This document shows, piece after piece, positions 36,376 to 45,232 of a stretch of 64,000 nt of DNA; the first letter of the stretch is position 1, and each line of letters starts with the position of its first letter. The notes beneath the pieces are model-generated. The model was not told where the DNA came from and searched no databases. It worked only from the letters and a program-made list of their open reading frames with translations. Position numbers and translations under genes: made by a program. The DNA is from Brasilonema sennae CENA114. Lineage in GTDB: Bacteria; Cyanobacteriota; Cyanobacteriia; Cyanobacteriales; Nostocaceae. The stretch lies in the NCBI RefSeq assembly GCF_006968745.1, contig NZ_CP030118.1:1996654-2060653 (forward strand). The letters run 5' to 3'.

Positions 36376-36732
36376 ATGATGGGCAAACCTTCCGAACCAT
36401 CCATTACCCAAATTAACGTTGAAGAACTGGCACAACGCTTATCTTCAGGAGAGCCAATTCAGCTTGTGGACGTGCGTGAACCACAAGAGGTGGCGATCGC
36501 CCACATCGATGGCTTTGTCAATTTACCTTTGAGTCAGTTTCCTGACTGGGCAGATCAAGTCAACACCCGCTTAGATCCCCACGCTGAAACTCTTGTGCTG
36601 TGCCATCATGGCATTCGTTCTGCTCAGATGTGTCAGTGGTTAACTGTTCAAGGCTTTACAAATGTCAAAAATGTTATGGGTGGAATTGATGCTTACTCAA
36701 CTCTGGTTGACTCTTCCATTCCCCAATACTAG
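36376..36732 (+). CDS. Rhodanese-like sulfurtransferase
   Basis: This 118-aa single-domain rhodanese has an active-site loop CHHGIRS, in which the Cys (LVLCHHG) would carry the persulfide. The CDC25-like start QLVDVREPQEVAIAHIDGF and the ending GFTNVKNVMGGIDAYS are standard. Such small proteins pass sulfur or act in redox sensing; the acceptor is unknown. A GCTATCCT/AGGATAGC hairpin follows at 36794-36820 and may end the transcript. Confidence 0.93.
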   Translation: MMGKPSEPSITQINVEELAQRLSSGEPIQLVDVREPQEVAIAHIDGFVNLPLSQFPDWADQVNTRLDPHAETLVLCHHGIRSAQMCQWLTVQGFTNVKNVMGGIDAYSTLVDSSIPQY

Positions 36733-37173
36733 CTGCTGTTTTGCATTAAGCGGATATGTAGTCTGCTAAGACTGACGATTTTAATTTGCCTATGCTATCC
36801 TCTGTACAAGCTAGGATAGCTTTAAGTGTTGAGTGGTAAATATTTGTATTCTACCTATGTGCCTTTTTTGGCTGTTCAGGAAATTCGTAACTTGAAATAC
36901 AGAGATTTGAATAAACTTATGCAAGTATGCATAAGTAGGGGCTAATTTACTTCAATCCAAAAGCTTTTTTCCAGCAATTTACCTGTATTAATAGTAACTT
37001 TACTCAAGGCAGTACAGTGTCTTTACTTTTCTTTACTTCTTTTTGCTTATTGTTGTAGAAGCAAAGTGCTTGTGATCTTGCTTTACTATTATTAATCCTT
37101 ATTTAATTTAGAGTTATCTCTAAAAATTTTTTCAAAGCTTCGCTTACAATTCGGCTTCGGTAAAAAACTCCTT
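36733..37173. other. hrcA upstream region
   Basis: No gene was found in 441 bp. It holds the hairpin at 36794-36820 and an AT-rich promoter region. A CIRCE operator (TTAGCACTC-N9-GAGTGCTAA) was looked for and not found. Confidence 0.5.
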
Positions 37174-38268
37174 ATGCAAGTCCAGCTTACAAATCGTCAA
37201 CAGCAGATACTTGGGGCAACAATACGTCATTATATAGCCACAGCAGAACCTGTTGGTTCTAAAGCTCTTGTTGAAGAGTACAACCTTGGTGTTAGCTCAG
37301 CAACAATTCGCAATGTGATGGGCGTGTTGGAAAAAGTTGGCTTACTGTACCAACCTCACACTTCTGCAGGACGCGTCCCTTCTGACTCTGGCTACCGTAT
37401 TTATGTTGACCAGTTGATAACACCTTCTGAAACTCTAGCACGAGATGTAGAACTATCACTGCAAAAACGCCTCAAGTGGGAAGATTGGAGCTTGGAAGCT
37501 CTTTTGCAAGGAGCAGCTCACATTTTAGCAACTTTGAGTGGTTGCATCACCTTAATCACGATGCCGCAAACTGCGACAGCAGTGTTGAGACATTTACAAC
37601 TAGTGCAAGTAGAAACGGGACGGGTGATGTTGATTGTGGTGACGGATGGATATGAGACACATTCAGCATTGATGGATTTAGCGCAAGCCTCGGAAGATTC
37701 ACAACCAGATGCAGAAGTCATCGACCGCGAGTTACAGATTGTCTCTAATTTTTTGAATACTCACTTGCGGGGACGCAGCATAACTGAATTAGCAAACCTG
37801 AAATGGAGTGAATTGGATCAGGAGTTCCAAAGATATGGAGAATTCCTGAAAAATTCAGTTGCTGAACTTGCTCGTCGCACTCTGACACCATCTGCAACAC
37901 AAATTATGGTTCGCGGTGTTGCTGAAGTTTTGCGTCAGCCAGAGTTTTCGGAATTACAGCAAGTGCAAATGCTCATCCACCTGTTGGAAGAAGAACAAGA
38001 CCAACTGTGGCGGTTAATATTTGAAGAACAGCCGGAAGCGGAGGAGGTTGGTAAGCCACGAGTCATGATTCGTATTGGTGCAGAAAACCCTCTAGAACCT
38101 ATACGCACTTGTTCGTTGATTTCTTCGACCTATCGCCGGGGTTCTGTATCATTAGGTAGTGTGGGAGTTCTCGGACCAACGCGTCTAAATTATGAAAGTG
38201 CGATCGCAGTAGTAACAGCTGCTTCTGATTACCTCTCAGAAGCTTTCAGTTATTTCAATCCCCAGTAG
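37174..38268 (+). CDS. hrcA: Heat-inducible transcription repressor HrcA
   Basis: HrcA (364 aa) represses groESL-type heat-shock genes by binding CIRCE. The N-terminal winged helix reads [20 protein letters not shown], then [20 protein letters not shown] and [20 protein letters not shown], all very typical. The C-terminal GAF-like part ends [20 protein letters not shown]. The target groESL operon is not in this window, and no CIRCE precedes hrcA itself. Confidence 0.96.
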   Translation: MQVQLTNRQQQILGATIRHYIATAEPVGSKALVEEYNLGVSSATIRNVMGVLEKVGLLYQPHTSAGRVPSDSGYRIYVDQLITPSETLARDVELSLQKRLKWEDWSLEALLQGAAHILATLSGCITLITMPQTATAVLRHLQLVQVETGRVMLIVVTDGYETHSALMDLAQASEDSQPDAEVIDRELQIVSNFLNTHLRGRSITELANLKWSELDQEFQRYGEFLKNSVAELARRTLTPSATQIMVRGVAEVLRQPEFSELQQVQMLIHLLEEEQDQLWRLIFEEQPEAEEVGKPRVMIRIGAENPLEPIRTCSLISSTYRRGSVSLGSVGVLGPTRLNYESAIAVVTAASDYLSEAFSYFNPQ

Positions 38269-38315
38269 GGCTTGTAGCAGGACAATCGCTGAATTAATCA
38301 AAACTAGCTTAAATA

Positions 38316-38996
38316 ATGATCAGAAAAATTACTTTTGGAGCGCTATGGCTGGGATTTATTATCTATGCCTTTTTCTTTGCTCCTCCCGATCAACCTGATA
38401 CATTCGATTTAATTAAAGATCTTTCTACTGGTCAATGGCAAGGAATAAACCCCCTGATTATAGCACTTTTTAACATTATGGGCATCTGGCCTATGATTTA
38501 CAGCTGCTTGGTATTTATTGATGGTAGAGCACAAAAAATGCCTGCTTGGCCTTTTGCTAGTATTTCATTTGGAGTTGGGGCTTTCGCGTTACTACCTTAC
38601 TTAGCCCTGCGGGAACCAAATCAAAAGTTTCCTGGCAGCAAAAATGCTTTTCTCAAGATATTAGATTCTCGCCTAACAGGTATTGCTCTGACTGTCGCCA
38701 CAGTTATCTTAATTGCTTATGGTGTAGGACAGGGAAATTGGGGAAATTTTGTTCAGCAGTGGCAAACAAGCCGCTTTATTCATGTAATGAGTTTAGATTT
38801 TTGCCTGCTTTGCTTATTGTTTCCAGCCTTGTTGGGAGATGATATGGCGCGGCGAGATATCAAGAATTCTCAGTTGTTTTGGTTGATTGGATTAATTCCA
38901 CTCTTTGGTCCCTTGATTTATTTATGTATACGTCCACCTTTAAAAGAAGCAGCTGACAAAATAATACAGAGTCAGCAACAAAGCGCCATAAATTAA
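38316..38996 (+). CDS. Integral membrane protein, paralogue A
   Basis: This 226-aa membrane protein of unknown function has about six hydrophobic helices. It shares a set of motifs with the next gene: FAPP near the N-terminus, LPYLALREPNQKFPG, LLDSR-like ILDSR, a GDDMARR motif, and the closing LFGPLIYLCIRPP. The group is common in cyanobacteria, but its role is not known to me. It lies 47 bp after hrcA and 4 bp before its paralogue. Confidence 0.8.
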   Translation: MIRKITFGALWLGFIIYAFFFAPPDQPDTFDLIKDLSTGQWQGINPLIIALFNIMGIWPMIYSCLVFIDGRAQKMPAWPFASISFGVGAFALLPYLALREPNQKFPGSKNAFLKILDSRLTGIALTVATVILIAYGVGQGNWGNFVQQWQTSRFIHVMSLDFCLLCLLFPALLGDDMARRDIKNSQLFWLIGLIPLFGPLIYLCIRPPLKEAADKIIQSQQQSAIN

Positions 38997-39000
38997 GATT

Positions 39001-39687
39001 ATGAGTCGAAAAATTGCTCTTTGGTTACTGTGGGTTGGATTTATCGCCTACCTTTTGTTGTTCGCTCCTCCACTGCATTTAGAGGAAACTCTGACGCTAC
39101 TCAAAAATATCTTTACTCTCAATTGGGCAGATGTAAATCCAGTTCTCCTCTCTTTGTTCTCCCTTGTTGGGATCTGGTTGTTCATTTACAGTGCTGTTCT
39201 GTTCTTTGATGGTAGGATGCAGTGGATTCCTTTCTATCCTTTTGCAATAGCGTCCATTGCTTCAGGTACGCTTGGTCTTATACCTTATTTGGCTTTGAGG
39301 GAAGACAACCAACAATTTTCTGGACGGAAGGATGCTTTTTTGCAGTTGTTGGATTCTCGCTTTTTTGGTATTGCTCTGAGTTTAAGTACTCTTGGTTTGT
39401 TTGCCTACGCTTTTGTTCTCGGTGATTGGGTAGGGTTTTGGCAGCAGTTTTTGGGCGATCGCTTTATCAATGGTATGAGTTTGGCATTTTGCTTGTTTTG
39501 CCTACTCTTCCCAACCGTCTTAGGCGATGATATGGCGAGACGGCGTTGGAATAATCCTCAAGTGTTTTGGGCAGTATCACTTGTTCCACTCTTTGGTCCA
39601 CTTGTGTATCTTTGCTTGCGTCCGCCGATACCAGAAAATGTTGCGCAACAAAGACCAGCATCTTTTGGCAGTAGTAGAGTGCGATAA
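39001..39687 (+). CDS. Integral membrane protein, paralogue B
   Basis: This 228-aa paralogue of the preceding gene has the same architecture and conserved motifs (IPYLALREDNQQFSG, LLDSRFFGIALSLS, GDDMARRRW, LFGPLVYLCLRPP). The two genes are separated by four bases and form a tandem duplication in one transcript. The shared GDDMARR cytoplasmic-type loop may be functionally important. Confidence 0.8.
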   Translation: MSRKIALWLLWVGFIAYLLLFAPPLHLEETLTLLKNIFTLNWADVNPVLLSLFSLVGIWLFIYSAVLFFDGRMQWIPFYPFAIASIASGTLGLIPYLALREDNQQFSGRKDAFLQLLDSRFFGIALSLSTLGLFAYAFVLGDWVGFWQQFLGDRFINGMSLAFCLFCLLFPTVLGDDMARRRWNNPQVFWAVSLVPLFGPLVYLCLRPPIPENVAQQRPASFGSSRVR

Positions 39688-39835
39688 TCATGACGCATAG
39701 TTGGCAAGAAACACTCGTTGAGAAACGAGTGACTTACACAATAGAACTAAAAGGTAGGGGTTTTCATCCTCCCGTGTGCAGCCTGATAGCCTGTAAGCTT
39801 ATCTGATTCAGGGCGATCGCTCCTCATTCAGTCGT

Positions 39836-39925
39836 GTGATCAAAAGGGCGATAGCTAGCCCCTAAGGGGGCGCTGCGCAAACGCTGCTGCCTAAGCGCAA
39901 AGCGCACGCTACGCGAACGGCAGAT
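39836..39925. repeat. Cluster of palindromic interspersed repeats
   Basis: The cluster contains CTGCCTAAGCGCAAAGCGCA and neighbours; bases 39884-39915 are identical over 32 bp to 41089-41120. Together with GCGATAGCTAGCCCCTAAGG they form imperfect hairpins between convergent genes. Confidence 0.75.
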
Positions 39926-39930
39926 CGCCC

Positions 39931-40323
39931 TCATTGACTCATTTCACTATTTCCACTTTCTCTAGCTGCTTCTACTTCATGGTAATGCTCCATCGACCAT
40001 TGACACAAAGATCTGAGTGGTTCAATAAGCGTTTCTCCCAAAGGCGTTAAGGAATACTCCACCATTGGTGGTACAGCAGGATATACATTGCGCTGCACAA
40101 GACCATTTCGCTCCAAATCGCGCAGTGTACGTGTTAGCATCCTCTGCGAAACGTCTCCAATTTCTCTTTGAAGCTCACTGTGGCGTTTAGTACCGTGAGA
40201 TAGCACATAGATCACCACTGTCACCCATTTGTCACCTACTAAGTCGAGCGTTTGTCGTAAGTAGGGATGCGAATTGAGAAGGCTAGGATATTGATCCACT
40301 TTCAATATGAACGTTACGTACAA
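39931..40323 (-). CDS. HxlR-family transcriptional regulator
   Basis: This 130-aa winged-helix protein shows LDLVGDKWVTVVIYVLSHGT, RHSELQREIGDVSQRMLTRT and LRDLERNGLVQRNVYPAVPP, then EYSLTPLGETLIEPL. HxlR members often sense electrophiles or redox stress and control a divergent gene. The isochorismatase-like gene starts 89 bp away in the opposite direction and is the likely target. Confidence 0.92.
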   Translation of the reverse strand: MYVTFILKVDQYPSLLNSHPYLRQTLDLVGDKWVTVVIYVLSHGTKRHSELQREIGDVSQRMLTRTLRDLERNGLVQRNVYPAVPPMVEYSLTPLGETLIEPLRSLCQWSMEHYHEVEAARESGNSEMSQ

Positions 40324-40412
40324 GCGTGTAACTATGGCACTTTTGTGTACCTACTTGCGGAACCGTTGACTTCATTGAATAATTAAGCCTTGAACCGCTT
40401 AAGGAACTGTCA

Positions 40413-41048
40413 ATGACTAACATAACAGGTAACAGCGACGCATTTTACGACTCACTGACACCTGATAATGCCGCTATGTTGCTGATTGACCATCAGGCTG
40501 GACTTTTTCTAGGTGTTCATAGTATTGATCAGCAAATTCTAAAGAATAACGTGATTGGTTTGGCAAAAACAGCAAAAGTTTTCAATTTGCCGACAGTGTT
40601 ATTCACCAGTTCTGCTAAAGGTCCTAATGGTCCTACGATTCCAGATCTCATTGAACTATTTCCCGATCATGAAATTTTTAATCGCTCACCAATTAACCTT
40701 TGGAATGATCCTAAATCTCGTGCGGCTGTAGAAGCAACCGGACGCAAAAAGCTGATTATGGCTGCGATCACAACCGATGTCTGTCTGGCGTTTCCGGCAC
40801 TGTCAGCACTTAAAGCAGGATATGATGTTTACGCTGTCGTTGATGCATCTGGAACCTGGAGTCCACAAGCAGAGATGGCGACTATACTGAGGCTCACGCA
40901 AGCCGGTGCAATTATGACGAACTGGGTTGCGGTTGCAGCTGAACTGAAGCACGACGAAGACCGATCCACAACACCTGCAATGAACAAAGCATATGGCGAA
41001 CACATGGGACTCTACGACTTCCTAGGCGATATTGCTGCGGTAAAATAA
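40413..41048 (+). CDS. Isochorismatase-family hydrolase
   Basis: This 211-aa hydrolase of the cysteine-hydrolase fold resembles YcaC-like members. It has the catalytic Asp in LLIDHQAGLF, Lys in ATGRKKLIMAAITTDVCL and the nucleophile Cys within TTDVCLAFPAL. Substrate is unknown. Its position divergent from an HxlR regulator suggests induction by a small molecule or stress. Confidence 0.9.
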   Translation: MTNITGNSDAFYDSLTPDNAAMLLIDHQAGLFLGVHSIDQQILKNNVIGLAKTAKVFNLPTVLFTSSAKGPNGPTIPDLIELFPDHEIFNRSPINLWNDPKSRAAVEATGRKKLIMAAITTDVCLAFPALSALKAGYDVYAVVDASGTWSPQAEMATILRLTQAGAIMTNWVAVAAELKHDEDRSTTPAMNKAYGEHMGLYDFLGDIAAVK

Positions 41049-41084
41049 GCTATTGTCTGACAAGTCCTTGTAATACCTTAATAA

Positions 41085-41160
41085 AGCACTGCTGCCTAAG
41101 CGCAAAGCGCACGCTACGCGTTAGCCCTTGGTGTGCCCTTGCGCTTACGCGATCGCTCTA
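41085..41160. repeat. Palindromic interspersed repeat
   Basis: Bases 41089-41120 repeat 39884-39915 exactly. They are followed by CCTTGGTGTGCCCTTGCGCT and a GCGATCGC. The repeat lies in the gap between the hydrolase and GNAT genes. Confidence 0.75.
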
Positions 41161-41260
41161 TTGATCATGTAGCATAGGAGTGATCTCTTGTTGGACAGCC
41201 AAATGGCTGTTGTTCCTTGCGTATTTCTATCACTCTTGAGCAAGCTCAAGCTATCCATTC

Positions 41261-42052
41261 ATGGACTCTCGCATTCAATCGTACCTGCGCGTCGCGGCGA
41301 GCCAGCAACGTGACACGGAGCAGATAGGTCCGTTCCTCGCAACCTTCAACCGCTACAACGCCAACCCCTTTCTTAACTATGCCATCCCCGACAACGATGC
41401 CACGCCGTCCCTCAGCGACGTGAACGCACTTATCACTGCCTACCTTGAGCGTGAACGAAAGCCACGTTTGGAGTATGTTGCGAAACTAGCACCTGCTGTC
41501 GAGGAAGCGCTGACATCCGGTGGTTTCACCGTTGAAGGACGCCTGCCGCTTATGATCTGCACTCCTGGTTTAGAGCAATTGCTTCCGGTCCCTTTAGGCA
41601 TAGAACTAATCGTGGCGGTTTCGGATGCTGATATGCTCGCTACTGTGACGGTGCAAAACGAGGTCTATGGAGATTCTACACCAAGTTCCGAAGACGTTAA
41701 AAGTCTACAAACTAGCATAGCTGCAGGTGGAATCGCGGTACTCGCTCGTGTAGCAGCAACAGGCGTAGACGCCGGGAGGGCGGCTTCTCGTAGAGTAGCT
41801 GTGGGGGCTGGAGTATGTTCTGTGCCCGCAAACCAGACGACAGAGATCGCTGGCATTGGTGTGCGTGTCCCTTTCCGCCGACGAGGTGTAGCAGGAGCCT
41901 TGACGACTCGGCTAGTGCGAGAGGCTTTTGACGCAGGCGTTACAATGGCTTTTCTGATGGCGGCCCATGAGGAAGAACGGCGGATCTACACCCGCGCTGG
42001 ATTCTCGACAATTGGCGAAATTTTGCATATTTCGCTCCCGCACCCGCAGTAG
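41261..42052 (+). CDS. GNAT-family N-acetyltransferase
   Basis: This 263-aa protein has a C-terminal GNAT fold: IAGIGVRVPFRRRGVAGALT contains the acetyl-CoA-binding R/Q-x-x-G-x-G/A loop, and the end FLMAAHEEERRIYTRAGFST is the usual last strand-helix. The N-terminal half resembles a second degenerate GNAT. At 41762-41798 an interspersed repeat adds residues GVDAGRAASRR in frame (expected continuity ARVAATG-VAVGAG). Base composition is more GC-rich than neighbours, which may indicate transfer. Substrate unknown. Confidence 0.85.
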   Translation: MDSRIQSYLRVAASQQRDTEQIGPFLATFNRYNANPFLNYAIPDNDATPSLSDVNALITAYLERERKPRLEYVAKLAPAVEEALTSGGFTVEGRLPLMICTPGLEQLLPVPLGIELIVAVSDADMLATVTVQNEVYGDSTPSSEDVKSLQTSIAAGGIAVLARVAATGVDAGRAASRRVAVGAGVCSVPANQTTEIAGIGVRVPFRRRGVAGALTTRLVREAFDAGVTMAFLMAAHEEERRIYTRAGFSTIGEILHISLPHPQ

Positions 42053-42155
42053 ATTTTTAACCTCACTGCTAACGTGCGACAAATTTGGCTGATGAAGTGG
42101 AGTTCGATGAAGGTCTATTGTGTATTAAAATGCAAAGTTTGTAACCCAGGATCAT

Positions 42156-42962
42156 TTACATATTTGGTGCATTAATTGTCGATCGCTTCAACATATGAGC
42201 ATCTGGCAATTGCCACCAAGGAAGATGAGGAGACTCGTGATGTTCTTCGTGATAGCCAAAATGATAGCAGGTAAGAAATGACCACCAAACAGGATATGAG
42301 ATAGTTTGCGCACGGTGAGGTTCACTATACCCGTCTTTTGGCTCACGATGGGGCAAAAATGTGCCGAAATAAAATAGCTGTATTGAACTGATAAGTGCAG
42401 GTATTGCCCAAAACAAAGTGAGATTTACTCGGGGTATATGGAGTATAAAATAGGCTAAGTTATAGATAATTGTTATGATAAGCATTTGCCCCCAGCTTGA
42501 GTAATTTTTCATGAAATAAAAATACCAAGCAAATAAATTTTTATGTTCGCCATCGTGAAAATCGGGGTCTTTATCACTAGCCGGATGATGATGATGCATC
42601 CAATGTTTTCTTAATAGTTTTTGATAAGGTAAAAAACCATAGAGTGTTAAACATAGTGAACCAATAAAGTGATTAATTTTATTGTTTGCAGGAAAGACTG
42701 CTCCATGCATAGCATCATGAGTGGTAATAAATAATCCTGTGTATAAAAATGCCTGCCAAAGCATAGCAAGCGATAAAGTCAAAATATTAAAGTTAGAGAT
42801 ATCAACAGAAAGTAATAAAATCAAGCTGGTAACCCAAGTTGCAATGATCACAATAGCAATGACAAGTCCTCCGGTAGATGGACTGGAAAGTTTTTGTTGA
42901 TGAGTGGTTGGTTTTTCTAATTGTTGAATCACGGTTGTACTTCGTTTTGGAGGAAAATTCAT
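42156..42962 (-). CDS. crtW: Beta-carotene ketolase, CrtW type
   Basis: This 268-aa di-iron membrane enzyme introduces keto groups into beta-carotene to give echinenone or canthaxanthin. Histidine clusters are clear: HDAMHG, HWMHHHHP and HEEHHESPHLPWWQLP. Four or so hydrophobic helices surround them. Length and motif order match cyanobacterial CrtW rather than the unrelated CrtO. With the nearby hli gene it points to photoprotection, though the two are separate transcripts by spacing (373 bp). Confidence 0.93.
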   Translation of the reverse strand: MNFPPKRSTTVIQQLEKPTTHQQKLSSPSTGGLVIAIVIIATWVTSLILLLSVDISNFNILTLSLAMLWQAFLYTGLFITTHDAMHGAVFPANNKINHFIGSLCLTLYGFLPYQKLLRKHWMHHHHPASDKDPDFHDGEHKNLFAWYFYFMKNYSSWGQMLIITIIYNLAYFILHIPRVNLTLFWAIPALISSIQLFYFGTFLPHREPKDGYSEPHRAQTISYPVWWSFLTCYHFGYHEEHHESPHLPWWQLPDAHMLKRSTINAPNM

Positions 42963-43335
42963 AAAAATAAGCTCATGACGAGATACATTAACAGTTCACA
43001 CAAGCCTAGGCAGTTACTTGTCAACTAGGTGAGATAAGGTGGGGAACTGTTTCCATAATTCCCGGACTGTATTTTATCCAGTCGTAAATAGATGTTGCCC
43101 AAAGAACAACATTCGCCTTACATTTCACATTATGTAGAAATGTTAATTTACTTTAATAATTACATACAATTGCCAGAGCGAAAACTTTTTCCGTCTGTAG
43201 GTTGACTGTATGGGTGTCATACAGCAAAATTCTAGAGAAAGATTCACAACCCAGAACCCAGAGTGCACAAGAGGTTGGCTGTTGTGTCTGTAGTGTCAGC
43301 TTATATCTCCAGCGCAGTTCTGGGTTCTTTCAAAT
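42963..43335. other. Gene-free stretch between crtW and hli
   Basis: No gene is present in 373 bp. AT-rich parts near 43130-43170 may contain the crtW promoter. No named regulatory site was recognised. Confidence 0.4.
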
Positions 43336-43527
43336 CTAGTGAATGAGGTTGAGTACGTCGCGCACAACGCTGTAACCGCTAAGATCCCAAAGTAGGTAGG
43401 CGATAAAACCAATCATGGCTAGGCGACCTTGCCAAAGTTCAGACTGTGGAGTAAACCCAAATTTAACTGCATTGCGGTCGCTTCCGTTATATGCCTTTTC
43501 AGTCGCATCAGTAGGATAATTTCCCAT
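43336..43527 (-). CDS. hli: High-light-inducible protein (Hlip)
   Basis: This 63-aa single-helix protein has the chlorophyll-binding ExxNGRxAMxG-type signature in the form SELWQGRLAMIGFIAYLLWD (Glu, Arg and Gly positions kept; Q in place of N). The N-terminal 30 residues are polar. Hlips bind chlorophyll and carotenoid and protect photosystem II assembly under strong light. A GGAAAC-type leader and a 313-bp upstream region precede it. Confidence 0.9.
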   Translation of the reverse strand: MGNYPTDATEKAYNGSDRNAVKFGFTPQSELWQGRLAMIGFIAYLLWDLSGYSVVRDVLNLIH

Positions 43528-43840
43528 TGTTAAGTTTCCTCAAGTCTTTAAATAACACTTTTCATAGTAGTGATCCCTCTAGTGTGCGCTATCTCTCTAT
43601 AGTGTCAACGCGTTCGCTAGTCCAAAGGATGAGATTGTGAGTGGTTAATGTAAAGGTTTGTAGTACGGAAGGTTAATAAGAGTATGATGCGCCTGCCAAA
43701 TAGAGGATTTTTTTTGTCATCAGGTAGTAGTCAGGTATACCAAGAGAATTTAAAAATTGAAAATCTAACGCTAGTCAGAAGGTTTATTAAATTTTGTTGC
43801 TCAAACTAATAGATAGGAAATAAAGTTTTTAACTGAAAAG
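43528..43840. other. Divergent promoter region between hli and the SDR gene
   Basis: 313 bp without a gene. A leftward promoter for hli and a rightward one for the SDR are expected. A high-light regulatory HLR1-type direct repeat was not evident by eye. Confidence 0.4.
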
Positions 43841-44659
43841 ATGGCTCCTACAGTACTCATTACAGGTGCTTCCCAAGGTATTGGGAAAGCAACAGCACTT
43901 CTATTTGCTCGCAAAGGATATGACCTGGTACTCACTGCACGTCAACTTGACGAATTGGAAAGTGTAGCACAGGAGGTGCAAAGCCTTGGTCGTCCAGTAC
44001 CACTTATAGTTCCTTGCGATGTTAAAGATCCATTGCAGGTGGAAACACTCGTAGAAAAGGCTTTAGCTCATTACGGCTACATTGACCTACTGATAAACAA
44101 TGCAGGCATTTTCGCAGAAGGACCAGTGGAGCAGTTTTCTCTTAGCGATTGGCACCACATCATAGATACTAATTTATGGGGATATATTCACACAATTCAT
44201 GCTCTTTTGCCTCATTTCCTTCAAAGCAGAACTGGAACAATTGTGAACATAAGTTCCATTGGGGGTAAAGTGCCTATTCCTTACTCAGTGCCGTACTCCA
44301 CTAGTAAGTTTGGCGTCACAGGTTTGACAGAGGCGTTGCACGCAGAATTGAAGCCAAAAGGTATTCACGTTTGTGGAATTTACCCCAATGTGATCAAGAG
44401 TCGTTTTGTGGAAGCGGCTGTTTTTCGTGGTAAGGATGAGCAAGATGTGAAATCCCGTCGTGATCAGATGAACAGCGTCCTAGAAATTCCAGGTGTGGAG
44501 AAGCCTGATGACGTGGCAAATGCCATCTGGGACGCTGTTAAAAACCATAAGTCTGAAGTATTTGTTGGTTCGGCGAATTTGTCGCAAGCGTTTTATCGAT
44601 TGTTTCCAGGTTTACTTCAGTGGGTTTCAAACCTTGCTTTGAAAAATAAAGATAATTGA
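43841..44659 (+). CDS. Short-chain dehydrogenase/reductase
   Basis: This 272-aa classical SDR has the cofactor loop TGASQGIGKATALLFARKGY, NNAGIF, a catalytic Ser in NISSIGGKVPIPYS and the YSTSKFG (YxxxK) pair. The residue after the second beta strand (TARQ) suggests NADP(H) preference. Substrate cannot be deduced. Its stop is immediately followed by the right end of a tnpB element. Confidence 0.93.
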   Translation: MAPTVLITGASQGIGKATALLFARKGYDLVLTARQLDELESVAQEVQSLGRPVPLIVPCDVKDPLQVETLVEKALAHYGYIDLLINNAGIFAEGPVEQFSLSDWHHIIDTNLWGYIHTIHALLPHFLQSRTGTIVNISSIGGKVPIPYSVPYSTSKFGVTGLTEALHAELKPKGIHVCGIYPNVIKSRFVEAAVFRGKDEQDVKSRRDQMNSVLEIPGVEKPDDVANAIWDAVKNHKSEVFVGSANLSQAFYRLFPGLLQWVSNLALKNKDN

Positions 44660-44663
44660 CACT

Positions 44664-44718
44664 CCCCTGGCTTTACGAACAAATTTCGCTGTCGCTCATT
44701 TGTTCGTAAAGCCAGGGG
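44664..44718 (-). repeat. Right-end hairpin of the tnpB element
   Basis: CCCCTGGCTTTACGAACAAAT (44664-44684, 21 bases with its partner) is perfectly complementary to 44698-44718 across a 13-base loop. It is flanked by GACACT and GATTC, as at 8293-8328. It is the imperfectly conserved, structured end recognised during transposition and probably the 3' end of the guide RNA. Confidence 0.8.
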
Positions 44719-45232
44719 ATTCTACATTCTACGTCAGCACTTGCTCAACCAGGCTTGCGCCAAGAAGAGTAGAGGTTCCAACTCCTGTCGCGTTACTTCG
44801 GTTGTGTCCCAACCTAGCTTGTTTTCCAAGATTCAGAATATTTATTGCTGCATTCACATCCCTTTGGAGTTCACATCCGCAATTACATTTATGAGTGCGA
44901 GTTGAAAGGGACTTTTTCACAATTGCGCCACAATCCGAACACTTTTGAGATGTCATTCGAGGATTGACAGCAACAATTGTGGTTCCAAACTTAACAGCAA
45001 AATATTCTAGCCAACGACGAAACAGAGTCCAAGCTACATCATTAATAGACTTGGCTAAACAGTGATTCTTTACCATGCCTTTCACATTCAAGGCTTCATA
45101 GGCGACTAAGCTGTTAAGCTTGCACACGTTACGCGCAATTCTCTTTGCGTGTTCATTCCGTTGCCTACTTACTCTTAAATGCTTCTTGGCATATCTCCGT
45201 CTAGCTATTCGTCGTTGATTTTTACCTTTTTG

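Noticed and set aside
37100..37173. CIRCE operator before hrcA
   Set aside because: No TTAGCACTC-N9-GAGTGCTAA or near match was found.
41261..42052. Treating the GNAT gene as frameshifted by the repeat at 41762-41798
   Set aside because: The frame stays open and the downstream acetyl-CoA loop is in register, so the insert is in frame.
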